The translations under genes and the position numbers were made by a program. 64,000 nt of DNA from Hemileia vastatrix (taxonomy: Eukaryota; Basidiomycota; Pucciniomycetes; Pucciniales; Zaghouaniaceae): positions 18,654,133 to 18,718,132 of the forward strand of contig JASXTE010000008.1 of assembly GCA_030280995.1 (NCBI GenBank), written 5' to 3'. Shown here piece by piece: positions 1 to 12,781 of the stretch. The stretch's first letter is position 1, and every line of letters starts with the position of its first letter. The notes beneath the pieces are model-generated. The model did not search any database. It was not told the DNA's origin and worked only from the letters and a program-made list of their open reading frames with translations.

Positions 1-215
1 ATTTCAATCGAAATTAATGTTGGAAAGGCACCATGCATAAACATATTCAGTTGACTCCAGAAATTCATGATTAACATGCTCATTGATTTTGATCAACATT
101 AATTTTGATACTGGCATATTTAATGGTAGCTATGCCTGGCAAGTGTAAGTGGCATAGCCTGTATTCACTATGTATTGGTTAACATTAATTTAAATCAAAA
201 TTAATATGGATACAT
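1..215. repeat. AT-rich subterminal-like repeats at the 3' side of the CACTA element
   Basis: Short variants of an AACATTAATTTT-type motif occur about four times in alternating orientation (near 9-23, 94-109, 178-192 and 196-209). A CACTA pentamer lies at 166-170. Clusters of short repeats in both orientations next to a CACTA terminus are usual for En/Spm elements, and the decayed CACTA genes lie immediately to the right. I could not find the matching inverted terminus on the far side, so assigning this stretch to the element is inference. Confidence 0.3.
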
Positions 216-420
216 AAATGTGACATAAAGAGGTATGGACCATCTATTTGTTGAAAATACATTTTTATATCTCATACATTATTTTTTTTTCTTAAATAAA
301 ATGTTACTCTCTCTCAATATCACCTTATAACATTTAACAAGCTGCTTTGAAAAATAACAGAATACATAAAATTCAATATAAGATAGCTATATTACACAGA
401 AGATCACTGTTATACCAAAG

Positions 421-2079
421 TTATGATGATGTTGATGCTGTATTAATTGATTCCTGAATCTTTACCAGATCAATATCAGCTCCAACCCCAAGTGACTCAC
501 GTTCATTCACAGATAATCCTGCCAAAGATGTTGCTGAATAGCAACTCTTGGGGAGGTATTTGGAAACATTGAATATACCATCTTGTGCAACTGTCCTTTC
601 TGATGACCGTGAATATGTTTTTGATGCCGATTTTCTTTGAGCTGGTGTATGGGCTAAGTCCTTTGTCATCTTATCCATTTTTTTAAACAAATCATTAAGT
701 TCAGGATTCTGCCATCCAGGAATAGCTCAGATGTGTGCAGTTGGGGCTGGTGGTGGGCCTTCCTCAATATCAGAGATGCACCTAGTATCATGAAAAAGCA
801 CAACAAAACCTGGCACATCACTGCAGAGATCTCTTGCTAACTTGTAGCGTGCACTAGCAATCTGAATTAAAACTAAATCATCTTCATAATAAAAAAAAGC
901 AAAGTGAAATAAAAAACTTACCTTGGTCCAATAACATTTTACTTGTGCCCTTGCCCTCTTTTCCATCTTTTCTCTTTCCACCCTTTCCTCTTCTTGCCCG
1001 AAAAACCTTATCATCCCCTTCCCCTTATTAACTACCCGTTTCTCAATAACACATTGAGTGAACTGAAGCTTTGACTGATTGATTATATTCAAGATGGTGA
1101 GCCACCTGGTACAGTGGTCACATACTATGCTTCCCATGACTTGATTCCAAGTTGATTCCAAAAAATCACAGCAAGTCAAATCAAAGGCTAATTTCCACAG
1201 AACTTCTTCTTGCAATTCACGCTCTAAGTTTCTTTTGACAGAAAGTGGGATATGTGCTCCTCCTTTTAGTCCTCCAGGCTCAGGTGCTGGAAAAAATTTG
1301 GGTAGTCAAATTTTGGATTGCAAGAAGGCTATAGAATTGGTTATCAGAAATTTTTGATCAGCTACAGAATTAGCACGGTTAGAAGACTGAACTTGGGTTA
1401 GGACAGTTTTAATGGGTTTCAGTTTGAATTGGTTCCAAGCTTTCTAATTTTCAATCTCCAAAGGTGTTGGGCTCGTAGGATATTTTGCTATTTGTGTTGG
1501 TCCCCCAAGACAATACTTCAGAAAGTGGTAAAAATTTCTATTTAGACTGTCCTAGCTCCTAGGAACATTATTCCCTCTAACTAAGCCTCTTACAGCCCTT
1601 AAGCCCCGTTCTCGTTCATGAGACTCTGCTAAATTGAGTCTGTGGTAATCACTGATACCCATAATGATTGAGGGATTCACTAACAATTCAAATAAGTTAA
1701 TTAAATTGGTTATTTTTAAATAAAAGAATACACTAAAAATTTGACTTACCAGCTCCACTTGTGCTTGCTCCTTGGTTAGGCTGAGCAAATGATGATTGGT
1801 CTCCGAAAAATTCCCTCAATACTTCACTAGCCCAATCTCTTCCTAGCTGATCCGCATGCTGATCAGCACCTTCAGGAGCAGAAGGATGATTGGGATTAAA
1901 ATTTCTTGGTTCTCATGAGACTCTTGGACTGGATTGGGATTAGGTGGTACAGATTGATATGCATCTGGAGGTGGATCAGCAGTGGGTGGTGGTGAAGTAT
2001 TTCAAGTATTAGTATGTTGAGGTTGAAAAAAATTGGAATAAGTTGGGTCAACAGACATCCCTTCAAAATTATCATCCAT
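421..2079 (-). pseudogene. Second (accessory) gene of the CACTA element, degenerate
   Basis: An ATG at 2079 (minus) opens a frame beginning MDDNFEGMSVDP, followed by a proline-rich stretch (SPPPTADPPPDAYQSVPPNP). A TGA breaks it after about 25 residues. Further downstream open pieces lie at 1552-1788, 727-1215 and 421-690. The 727-1215 piece is acidic/basic and Cys-containing (CCDFLE, CDHCTRW). The 421-690 piece is a basic Ser/Thr-rich tail. Sequence between the pieces is AT-rich and may hold introns as well as decay. The gene follows the Tnp2 transposase on the same strand with a gap of about 400 bp. CACTA elements often carry a second, DNA-binding protein gene, and I infer this is that partner from position alone. 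I recognise no domain. Confidence 0.4.
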
Positions 2080-2459
2080 AATAAACTGTAATAAAATAAA
2101 ATAAAATAAAAATAATCAGTCTTTAAAATTTATACCTATCAAAGTAAAAGTAAAAAAAGATACTATGTTTATAGTCTTGTTAACGTGTATGTTCTCTTGG
2201 GGAAAAATAAAGTGAATAATATATAGCTATCAGCTAAAGTTGAAAGGTCAAAATATTTATAGTAGATGAATGAGCAAGAAGATTATTCATTGAGTAACAA
2301 TTTTATCATATTTCTCATTATCATGATTTTCTTTCTTTCATTTTTACATTTAAGATAAAAATGACTCATTGAAAGAATGGGTTCTCGGTAAGCTGGATGC
2401 ATTGCATTTTTAATCAAGCATTGAAATATTTCTTTTACCATTTACAAACATCACCATTC

Positions 2460-5400
2460 CTAAAAATTTCCCCAATCCCAAATTAACACATAGATGTTAA
2501 TCAACAGAAAACAAATTTGATTAATTTTTTCACTCACTACTGTCTGCAGTCTAATGGCAGTGACAACCTCATCTTTGATTACAAACATTCCTTTTTTGTG
2601 CTCGACAGTAGCTACATGTCCAATTATTGCATCTTTCTTACTAACAATTTGAGTTGCTTTGGCTACTCTTACTAACCAACAATGCACTTGTGGGAAAAGC
2701 TCCTAGGGATCCTTTGATGTTTCTTCTGGATGGAGCTCCTTGAAAGGACTTACTATTAAATAGATTTGATCATTCTCTTCCTTTGACCTGAAAAGATCAT
2801 CAATTTTCCCAAACTGGCTATCTTTTCCATAGTAGAATTCAATTGTTGAATTAGAAATGTGTCTATGGTAACTAGTAAACCTCTTTCCATGTATTAATAT
2901 GCTTTCTACATTTTCAACTACCCAATACCCACTTATCTCTGATGGTGTCAAAGCCCGTCTTGAAGTTTCTAATCCCATTTGTGCCCTTACCCATTTAGTA
3001 AATAATGCCATACTTAGATGGATCCATTTGTTTTGTTTATCGAGATCAATATGGATTTTTTTAGTCTCACATTGATCATTATTTTCAGCTTCACGAAGAT
3101 CTAATACCCTAGACTTCCAATACCAATGCTTGAGCATTGTTAGCGGTATCTCTCCTGTGGTCAATATTAATAAATTAGCACAGCTTACTTTTTAAATCAT
3201 TGATTACAAACATTACATATGTGGATGGTGATTATTTGGAATTTCGGATAATATATGATTCACCTGCTCTCTAGACCAAGTAGCTGTACCTGATGGTGGA
3301 CCAAAACCCTTTATCATTTCAGGATAATGTTGAGTGATATGCAGATTTGGCTTTGCATTAATATTCTTCCAAACCTCTTCCAGGCACTCACAATACTCTA
3401 ACAGAAATTGATCTAGAACTTTAAGCTCATTAGTCTGTATATTTTTTAATGTCAAAAAATTGGTTATAGAGCATAATGTTACAAGTGACTTGAGAATACA
3501 ATATTCTCTTGGGTTTTCAGCTGAGGAAGCTGAAGATTCCAATTCTTTAAATTTTTCAAACCAAAGGGGTATAAGCAACAAAGGGAAGTAGAGAGTATAC
3601 AGCATGTGCCATTCTGCTGCCTTGAGGGATCCTGCCTTTTTAGATCCTACTGATTTTGGAACTTGTGTTAGCCAGGAAGGCCTTCTTACTTGATCAATCA
3701 TCTTTCATACAACCTGTAGCTCTGCTGCTGTTATTTGTGGATTACTACTACCTTCATTTTCTTTCTCCTTACCTTTCCTTTTATTTTCTTCATCTCTAGC
3801 TGTCTCATTTGATGAGTGATATTCTTCACTCTGTGATATGCTAATGCTCTGTTGCCTTAAGTTATACAATGAATTCCTACTGCCACTTCTGTGAGACTTT
3901 AATGAGACCAAATCACTATGTGGAGGGATAAATATGGAGCTGGATGACCTACTCTGGCTTCTTGATCAATTTGTTCCCAATCCTTCACTATATAGTCCAT
4001 GATTACTTGATGACTGTCTTGAAATTGTAAGTCTTTGCGGCTTATGCTGTCTTGTGTGTCCTGTATCATTATCATCATTATTTGTGGTGCTTAAGCTACT
4101 TCTACGTTTTTTAGAATGTTTGTGCAGTGAAGTATCAGAAAAGAAATTGTCATCTTCTTCTCTTACATGCCAATTTTTATCCTTTTCCAGCTTTCTTTCT
4201 AGATCTTTTGCTGCATTTTGGATTTGAAAATAGCTTAGACTGATTTTTTAGGTTGCTAAGCATATGTGAATGCATAACATCAATTGAGCAATATTCAGTT
4301 GGACGCCAATATTCAAGGTTATTCAGCTCACTCCATTGTACCCCATGATTCTGAACAATTGATACATGCTCCCAATGTGACTTAGAATTTTTCCACTTTG
4401 TTTCCCAGCACATATGATCCTCATGATTCCGTAATGAAAAATTTCCCACATTTTTTTCACTAATTTCATCTTTAGAGATATTACAGAAAGAGAAGAACAT
4501 TCTTGCAGAGTGACTTGAAAAGCCAGCCAATATTTGTATTGCAGGAATGTCACCTATCAAAGAGAACAATGCAACTCTTAATTTACGGCCTTGTGGATAA
4601 AGATACGTCTTTTCAATCAATATACCATCCCATAGAGTTTGTAGATCATTAACCAGTGGTTTTAGAAGGTGATTAAGCTTTTCACTTGTGGGTTATGTTG
4701 GTCCAGTTATAATAGCATACAAAAAAAGATTTTCCATTTTGTATCTATCTTCTTGAGGTAGGTTCATACACACCATCATAATATTGCCTACAGACTTCTG
4801 ATGACCTCCAATCCTATAACCACCAAGCTTAAACCAGTTGACATATAAAGTAAACATTAAGTTTCCTGAAGTTATTGTATATTCATCATCATTGCCACCC
4901 AGAGATGGAGTGGTAATGGGAAAGTTTTTCCAAATTGAACCATCAAAAACATCCTTCATCAAATCACACTCTAAATTGTCTGCCACAGGGGTTCTCTTCT
5001 CAATCAGAAGCTCAAATTTGAACAGTTTGCTTATTTCCTTAAGCCAGTTGATAAAAGAATGGTGTTGAAATGTTTTAAAAGATAAGTATTTTACATGTTC
5101 TTGATGTTCCTTCATCAAATACAGCCTTTCATCACATTTAACTGCAATTTGTCCTGCTCCAAACATTTTTAAATAGCGCTTTGATGATGAAAAAAAATGG
5201 TTTATTGCAACATAGTATAGATGGTTGAGATTCAGAGTTATACTCATAAAGAGAAAAGCATTTAGGACAGCGTGTTTTAGTGAAAAACGATTGATTGAGC
5301 TTTAATCGACTAAAAACCGTGTCTATTGAGTGTGGGATCAGGCGGACAATGCTATCAGAATCCAGTCTTCCACTATCACCTAGAAGTTTGAGCTTCTTAA

Positions 5401-5880
5401 TTTCTTCATCCAAAAATTGATTAAAACCTTCTTTGCTCAAATGATGATTCAGAGAAAGCTTTGCTGCCTGTCACATAATTATTTGGCTATACCATTCCCC
5501 AAGATTTGAGTTTCTAGAGACTGTTGAAGATACTTCTGCCCCCAATAGCGACTGCCCCTATATAATAAATAATCAAAACATCATAAAGACTTTTATTCTC
5601 AATTTTAACTATAGATATACAGCTTACTGTTTCTGTGGAGCTGGAAATTCCAATGTTAAGAGGATTGTTGGAAGAAATAACCATCTGGGCCTTCCTATTT
5701 CTTTCCTCTTGATGTTTTGCATAAGAATTAGAGATTTTGAAAGCCATACCAACTTCAAAGGACCCGGAAGAAGTTTGATACTTTCTATTGACACATCCAA
5801 GCTCTTGAAATTGACATACATGAAAAAATGGAGGCATTGTAATTGTGATAAATGTAGGAATAAGTTAGCTGTTGGAAGTT
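2460..5880 (-). pseudogene. CACTA (En/Spm-type) Tnp2 transposase, broken
   Basis: Minus-strand pieces line up in the order of a basidiomycete Tnp2 transposase. The N-terminal Cys region ending in SYAKHQEERNRKAQ is at about 5514-5880. At 5138-5440 is LPHS/SRLKLNQ followed by a CPKCFSLY zinc-type motif. The core 4693-5247 contains DVFDGSIWKNFP and LYVNWFKLGGYRIG. At 4177-4620 is LRVALFSLIGDIPAIQILAG, then CWETKW and the YWRPTEYCSIDVMHSHML block. At 3213-3701 is RPSWLTQVP through PPSGTATWSREQVN. A tail with DAIIGHVATVEHKKGMFVIK ends at 2460. The enzyme would cut and paste CACTA elements by acting on their termini. Frame changes and stops between blocks, plus AT-rich gaps that may be introns, show the copy is not simply translatable. 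Family assignment is confident; exon structure is not. Confidence 0.75.
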
Positions 5881-7054
5881 ACCTATTGAAGGAATTCCTT
5901 TTTTTGCAAGGCACTAGCTAATATAAGCTATATTTTTTTATCAAAGAATATGATGGAATATGTGTTGAAATTATTTAAGTTTAAATGTTTACTTTTTAAT
6001 CAGATAAATTATATATTAATTAAAAACTATGCAGTCTACTTTATTTGTATTCTGTATACTCTCTGCATTTGTACAAAAATGCATGCATGTTTATCAGAAT
6101 ACTTTCTATCATAGAAAAAATTCTATTGTACACACAAGAATCTTAATTATTCTTCTATCAAATGCCTTCTGAGTTATATCTAACTACCCTATAATTATTC
6201 AATTTTAGTAAAAATTTTTAGTTATGGACTATAAGAAAAGTAATCCATATTTTTAACATAATTATTTAAATAATTACCCCAAAAATCTAAGTTAAACCCA
6301 AAAATAAGGTTTATTTTTTTAAAAAACAATCACAAACATATTTCCTTCACTTTGGAAATTGGTCTGTACTAGGTAGAATTTTCCATAAATAAATAATCAA
6401 AAACACTCAAATAATAGATGCTACAAAAGTGTAAACCTAAAAGCATTACAAAAAATCTGAAACCTTGTATAAATTTTCATACATAAATGTGATGAAGTGA
6501 CACTCTAGTCTATTTATTCAGGTTGAAAAAAATTACTCAATGGAATATGTATTACTATCATATTGGACCAAAAATAATTTTTTGGTAATCAAAAAATGAA
6601 CATAGCCTCACATTTATCAAATTATTTTTGTGGAAACATTTTTTGAAAAGAAAAAAAAATCCTTTTCTCAAATCAGTCCGCTTTTATCACATAATCATTC
6701 TCTTCCTTTTGTACCATTCCTTTTGAGTTCAAATTGTAAATAAAAATATAATTTATGCATATTATAATGCCATAAAGTTGAAATATTTCTTATTCTTAAT
6801 TTTCGTGATACTTCTCCTTAAATAAACTTTGATCATAAAGTTTTGAAGCTCCACAATTTATCCTTCCTCTTTGTTTAATTTTATTGAACACTTTATTAAT
6901 CTAATTGTTTATGAACCCTAGTAGCTCTTACTTTCCTCATGGAAACCTGCCCAAAAACACATGAACTCTTAATAGAATTTTTAATGAGACTTTGTGTCCA
7001 TTCAATTCTCACTTTTGTAGATCTATACACAATTTTTGTCATTCACTTTTGGAT
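5881..7054. other. Gene-free AT-rich stretch
   Basis: No open frame with protein-like composition was seen on either strand. The sequence is AT-rich with homopolymer runs. The right terminus of the CACTA element should lie near here, but I could not find it. Confidence 0.5.
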
Positions 7055-8031
7055 ATGTCACAAGAATCAAATGGATGGAAACAAAACCCTACTGAAGAGC
7101 AATTAGACATATTTTCATCATTTGACATGAATTCTTGCAACATCGCCTTTGAACTACCTCATCCAGAATCAAATTCAGCTGTTTTGGAAAATTTTCCACC
7201 AATTTTCTGTGAATCTTTTATTGACCACCTTGGCATGTGCGGTTTCACAGGGTCAACTTTTGCTTGGAAACTAGATTGGTTTGACAAATGTAACCAGATC
7301 TTGGAAAATATTCCCATTAAACACTGGGACAATGCCTTAAAAACCAATAATTTGATTGCATATCCAATTGACTCAACTCAAATTAGCTTCTCAAATCAAA
7401 TGGGAGTTCTTCACCGTTGGTTTTCAGGTCATTCTGATAAATTAAGACTTGGGAAGGATTCTGATAGCTCTCAAGAAATAATCAAAGTGAGAAAGCATAA
7501 ATATAGAATAAAAAAAAAGTATGAAAATCCCCTTTTTTTCAACAGTTTTTATTTATGACCTTTATTTCAAATAACAATGATTCTTAGAATTCAGTTAACC
7601 AAACTAAACTTCTTAAACAACCTCCACATTGTGAAACTTATCACAACCTTTTCACAAACATAAAAAGTTGTTCAGACACCGAAATTGATAATAATGGATC
7701 TTTAAGATGTATCTTAATGCATTGGAGGTCTGAAGATTTTTCTAAAGTTGTGTAATATCTTGACCAACAACACTTTTATATATGAGATACTTTGACCTAC
7801 TCTGGAAGTGTGCTAAAGGACTTGGCCTTGTACAAAAGAATCAGTTTGGTTTCAACATTATCACCTAACCTTAATCCTTCTCATGTCCCCTGGGGTTTGC
7901 CAAATGACTGTTATTCTCCCTTATATCTTGCATCTCTAAATCCTCAACAACTCAGACTTTTAAATCCTCAAAATCCCATAAATTTACCTTCTCTCCTTGA
8001 AATTCTTGCTTCCTCTAATGTGATTGATTGA
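7055..8031 (+). pseudogene. Unrecognised two-exon gene, three nonsense codons
   Basis: The first ATG in frame is 7055 (MSQESNGWKQNPTEEQ); the frame is open back to 6992 but without an ATG. Exon 1 runs to 7486. A 59-bp intron (GTGAGA...ACAG, 7487-7545) is followed by exon 2 (7546-8031), which stays in one frame to a TGA stop. Within exon 2 that frame is interrupted by only three stops (TAG, TAA, TGA), each explained by a single C-to-T change from CAG, CAA or CGA. The protein would be about 305 residues, hydrophilic, with Trp-containing patches (FAWKLDWFDK, HWRSEDFSK) and a Pro/Leu-rich C-terminus (NPQNPINLPSLLEIL). No known domain is recognised. It is convergent with the SNF2 gene, with stop codons about 130 bp apart. 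One frame spanning more than 300 codons is the main evidence for a real gene. Confidence 0.55.
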
Positions 8032-8163
8032 AAAACTCCCTTAATAATAGGTTTGCACACTCATACTCCTCATTTCCACTGTTTGGGACACTTAGCCTTG
8101 AAAACAAAAACATAATTTTAACAATTACTATTATCATTAAAATTTATAGAATTTTAATTTGGC

Positions 8164-10398
8164 TTACAATGTTAGCTCCATTTTTTTCCTTTGAATATTA
8201 TACATGCTGAATTCTATACTTCCATGCACAAAATAATTCAAAACATTTACTTCATTTTGCTGCCCCATTCTATACAGCCAATCAACAGCCTGCTTCTCAA
8301 CTGCTGGATTCCAATTTGGCCCCTATTTCAACATTGAACATATAAAAAATTTAATATTTTTGTTCTTAATATGAAATTTAAGACATTGACCTCACCATTA
8401 TATATATATATTGAGCACACATGAGATCTATACCCTCTCCTGAAGCCTGAATTTTTCCAACCAAAACTTGGCAATTTTTATTAAAATGGAATTCATGCAT
8501 ATTTTTGTCTTACTTTGTCCTGCTGAGTTCACCCATAAGCTGGGTATACCTAATATTGTGGTCATCTAGAGCTATTTTTATTCTACTTTGAAATATTAGA
8601 AAATTGTTTTTAATAAGCCAACACAGTTTTGTAAAAAAATTCATTATAGAATCACTAACATCTGCAAAAAGTCTGCAAAGTTGGAGAATATAACAGCTTT
8701 TGGAAAATTTATGCCCCTTTCACCAGACTAAAAGTTTTTCAATTAGCCTATAAGATGACAAATCTTTGCGGAATGCTGCCAGGTGAAATCAAAAGTTGTA
8801 GTTTCATCCAGATTTTTGAAGATTGGATGGTTGCAGAATTTTCTTAAAATCATCAGCTCTCTAAGAAACTCAGATGAGTCCCAAGGGAGGTCAGTGCTTC
8901 TGGAGGGCCCATATTTCTCAGTGAATCCTTCTTGAAGCACATAAAGTTTAGACCTCCATTGATCTGCTAATTGAACTGATATCCCCCTTTGAATCTTTTT
9001 TGGAAGAGACAAAATTGCATCTTTTGTTCTACGTAGGCTTATTACTTTCATTAAGTGATTTATTGATTTAATAGAATTAGCCTTTCCTTTTTTCAAACCT
9101 GGAAAAAGAAAATTCTTCCATAACCAGTCTTCTTGCCACTTTTCAATTCTAAGAAAAAATATGAGACTTTGAAGGTCAGTGGGCCTGTTCTGAAGTGGAG
9201 TTCCAGTCAAGCATAGTCGGTGTTGGGATTCCAAGTCAAATATTGTTTGAGCCCTCTGCAAGTAAGAATTTTTAATGTAACTAAAAGAATATTTATGAAA
9301 ATTGATTATAAAAATTAAGTTTTAAGCTTTAGATATAGAAATGGGCACTAACTGAGCTTCATCTAAAACAGCTCTATACCAAAAGAGCTTTTGAGTCACC
9401 GGTATCTTTTTTTGGTTTTGATTTTTTGACATTGTTGGGCTAGCTGTTTCATAGGTCATTAAAACAATAGCAGTGTCCTGTAGCTCATTGACGTTAGTAT
9501 TTTGGCAATCCTTCCCATAAAGAACCTTGAAAGGAAACACATTATCTTCAAAGTGCACACTTATTTCATTGATCCAATTCGATAGTGTTTCCAGTGGGCA
9601 TATAATCAGTGTGGCTGAATTCCAATTAATACCTTCTTGATTTTCTGATACCTGGAATTGTCTTGCTTCACTTTGAGTTGCACTTATAAGAGAAAGAGTT
9701 GACAGCGTCTTTCCCAAACCCATATCATCAGCAAGTATTGACCCGTTTCCTTCAGGGGTTAATTGATTTTTAGGAAACTGATATTTATAGTCATCAAATC
9801 CAGTTCTAAGCCAATGGTTGTCCTGGTGCCTCCACATGATATCCAAATTTTCTTTTAACATTTTTTCATTTTCAATCATAAAATTTATTGCTTGAAGTTG
9901 ATGTATTTTGCGAACTGTTTTGATTCCTTGGATAAGTTGATCAGCTTTCCAATCTTGAGTACTCTGAGATGTTTGGAAAGAGCCTTAAAAAATTACATGC
10001 AGGATATTAAAAATCAGAAGAAAATTCTTCTTTAGCAAGACTCATTAGTGTACTTGAAGAAAAGAGGCATCCCCAAAGTTGATACTGATTACCAAAAACT
10101 GGAACCAAGTAAGCATGAAAATAGAATGGCTTCATAGGATTCAAGGCACTTCTTGGTTTAAATGGTGAGATCCAGACCCAATGTCACCCAATAGTAGTCT
10201 AATGTGCTGTATCTGCACTTGAGAAAGATTACCAACAAGAGTTGGTTTTCTTTCTTCAAATAGTCCAAAAATATGAACATTCAAATGTCCTCGCTGTAAA
10301 ATTGTGGGGGTTGGTGAGTTTTGAAATCTTGAAATTACATTCATATAAATTTGATCAATCGTTACTGAGAACTGTCCAACACATCTGAGACTTGACAT
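8164..10398 (-). pseudogene. SNF2/Rad5-like DNA translocase, copy 1
   Basis: A Swi2/Snf2 ATPase of the Rad5/HLTF/Rad16 group, which remodels chromatin or repair intermediates by ATP-driven DNA translocation in the nucleus. The ATG at 10398 begins MSSLRCVGQFSVT. An N-terminal block (FGLFEERKPTLVGNL...IRLLLGD) precedes the ATPase. Motif I is ILADDMGLGKT (about 9709-9735), motif II is VLDEAQ (about 9360), and motif III is LTGTPLQN (about 9200). The helicase C-terminal half has KAVIFSNFADFL, then ASGEGIDLMCA, then NWNPAVEKQAVDWLYRMGQQ, and ends RKKMELTL with TAA at 8164. Introns are placed after DEA(Q), inside the motif IV region and before NWNPAVE. At least one TAA interrupts the motif IV-V region (SRTK-stop-DKN, CAA expected), and one lies after the N-terminal block. 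No RING finger is visible. The order of motifs is complete, so the copy decayed recently or slowly. Confidence 0.75.
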
Positions 10399-11200
10399 AT
10401 TAAGTAAGAATAGTATCTGAAGATAGTGGTTGTTAAAAGATGAATCGAACCAAAAAATGAATAATCAGTTTTGAATAAAACAAGAAAATAACTTTTTAGC
10501 ATACACTATGCTAAGATCATAATTCTTTCACATGTATTATTATTATCTTTTTAAAAAATATTGGAAGTAAATGAATGATAACTGAAATAAATAATATGGC
10601 TTAAAAACAAATCTTGAGCCTATAGAGTAAATTTGGGTTTGTGGAAGAAGAAAAATTTTCTTAATAAAAATCTGCTTTATTGTTACATGATAATCACAAA
10701 ATAGAATAATTTCACTCTTATTACACTTATTTATGTTTATGTTTAATAGTAAAATGCTTTAGATGGAATTTCAAAATCCAAATTGAAACTACTACCTAGA
10801 ACAATGTCTTGATACTAACATACTTTTTGTAAGTCTTTGGACAGACACTTACGGTGATCTCAATAATATTAATATTGATTTGAATTGTATGTTTTAACAA
10901 ATATCTATGTGGTCTAATGTAAAAATTGAGATACTATAGTTTAACCTTCTGTTACCAACATGGCAAGAAAATATCTGTAGATTTTTTTAGACCAAATATC
11001 AAATTTTGCTTTCTGCAAAATGGGAAAGTGAATATTATGATATGTTAAGTGATATGTTCAAGCTTTGCTCAATCTGTGCTCAGCTGAAGATCAAAGTAAT
11101 CACCAAGCTCCAAGAGATCTGTGATTGAGCTGGGTTGAATCTAGGTCTAACTGATTACCAAATATTTGTCCAATTGATTTAAATCTGGTTTCACAATGAA
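10399..11200. other. Gene-free AT-rich stretch
   Basis: No protein-like frame was seen. The interval separates SNF2 copy 1 from the D-type terminus at 11.2 kb and the secreted-protein remnant. Confidence 0.5.
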
Positions 11201-11292
11201 TTCCCAACAGCTTTCCAACAGCTTTCCAACCACTTCCCAACATTTTTAAATGAGGGGTATTGCTAGCAATACCCCCCAAATTTTCTGTGGTG
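11200..11292 (+). repeat. Orphan right terminus of a D-type CACTA-like element
   Basis: The sequence carries the palindrome GGGTATTGCTAGCAATACCC, then a C-run and AAATTTTCTGTGGTG ending at 11292. The arrangement matches the right end of element D at 34.6 kb: a palindrome around TTGCTAGCAA, then CCCCCCAAAT, then the terminal GTGGTG. No matching left end was found, so this is a truncated or orphan copy. Two near-identical CAGCTTTCCAA units precede it. Confidence 0.5.
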
Positions 11293-11453
11293 CTTTCTTT
11301 TCTAAATATTCTCATCATCATCTCTCTCTGTATCAGAGTGGTAAGAGAGATGATAAAATAGAAAAAGAAGATCCTCATCAAGAACTTTATTGGCTGTTTG
11401 TTTCCTAGAATTGTTCAACTAAAAATAAAGTATTAAATCAAGCTTAAAATATA

Positions 11454-12072
11454 TCAAGTTTTTGGGCTCACTTTTCTCCTATTCTCCATCATATTCTTCC
11501 TTCTGATAGATATGGAATCAGGTGGTGAGGATTTTTCCAGATGTGTGTTGAGCTATATTTGGAGAATAAGTGGCAAAAAATTCTCAGAATACTTTGAATT
11601 ATCAAAGATTTAATGTTGAAATTCCCTGTTTTTGAAAGCATGGCAGTAGTGTTTTGAAAAATGTTGAACAATATGTTGATTCCATTGAGTTTCTTTCTTA
11701 TCTTCTGAAAAAAAACAAATGTTGAAGACCCACTGTAACAGAATCTTGATGGCAGATAGAGTTAAAAACTAGAAGAATTGTTTTTTGACAACCAGATGCA
11801 GATAATTTTAGATTTTCAAAGTTTGTGCAATATTCTGATTGAGAAGAAATTTCAAGGTTGAAAAATTCTATGTCATTTGGTGAAGGTAGAAAAGTATCTT
11901 GTTTCTAGAATTTTCCCATTACAAGCTTCATGAATTCAATGACAGAGTCAGTTGAAGCAGCCTTAGAATTAGGGAAACCAATATGATTAAAAAGTTTGTT
12001 GAGTGCCCTTGAACTTTTGAACCCTACTGCAGGAATTAAAGCAAAAACTAAAGAAAGATATAAATACTTCAT
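11454..12072 (-). pseudogene. Putative small secreted protein, decayed
   Basis: The ATG at 12072 starts MKYLYLSLVFALIPAVGF, a typical signal peptide: Lys at position 3, a hydrophobic core, and small residues before a likely cleavage site near residue 17-20. The frame continues for about 205 codons to a TGA at 11454. It has three nonsense codons (TAG after MGKF, TAA after FQH, TAG after LILQ) and one apparent extra T in a T-run near 11705. All three stops are one C-to-T step from CAG or CAA. The mature part has four Cys (in SEYCTN, SGCQK, SICHQ, HYCHA) and no recognised domain. Rusts secrete many small Cys-containing proteins, some of them effectors; calling this one a candidate is inference from signal peptide and size only. 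It lies between the two SNF2 copies on the same strand. Confidence 0.5.
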
Positions 12073-12358
12073 TTGTCATTTTACCAATTAATATTAATCA
12101 TATTTCTGTGAAATTACTCAAGTGAAAAAATAATATACAGAAAAAAATACAAAGAAATAAATAGGTAGTGGAGGAAAGGGGGAAGAATATCTAGTCCTTG
12201 ATTATATATTTTAGATTTAAATCTCCCTTTGTAATAATATATGAAAGGGTCTGGCTAAAACTCTAATCCCTTTATTTTTCATGTCAAATATTTGATTACA
12301 ATAAAAATTAAAGTATGTTTTCTTGATGTATGAGTTCAATATAGACAATAACATATTA

Positions 12359-12557
12359 GGGGGTCTCAAACATGGAAAATGTTGAAATACATTAAATTCA
12401 CTTTATGACATGAAAAAATAGGTATCCCCTCTATGTTAAGTCATTAAAAGATATGGTTTAAGTAGTAAAGACACCATAATTGGAATTTTATTATATATTA
12501 TTTTGCTTGGAAAAATTGGGTTTTTGTAATGGGTGATTTGTGATGTTTGAGACCCTC
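12359..12557. mobile_element. 199-bp MITE of the GGGGGTCTC/TA family
   Basis: The left end GGGGGTCTCAAACAT and the right end ATGTTTGAGACCCTC are inverted copies with one mismatch. Both ends are flanked by TA (12357-12358 and 12558-12559), which fits a TA target duplication. The termini match those of element B (41.3-45.3 kb), so this is probably a non-autonomous derivative of the same family. No coding potential is visible. Confidence 0.7.
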
Positions 12558-12781
12558 TATTTACTGAGTTTTAGTATATGAAAGAAAAAAATAAATTGAA
12601 TTAAACTTAATTCTACTTTCAGGTATAATCAGACTAAAAAAATTAAAAAATGTTATATATTTCTGGAAGTTAAATGAAGGTGATTATAAACTTACTTTGA
12701 AATATTTATTTTATTATATTGTAACTATATACTGAAGTATTAAGCACCAAAGTTTCTAAATATAAATATAAATTAACTAAC

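Noticed and set aside
11700..11735. Intron in the secreted-protein gene (GTGGGT...TTTCAG)
   Set aside because: It would be only 29 bp, too short to splice. One extra T in the T-run restores the frame equally well.
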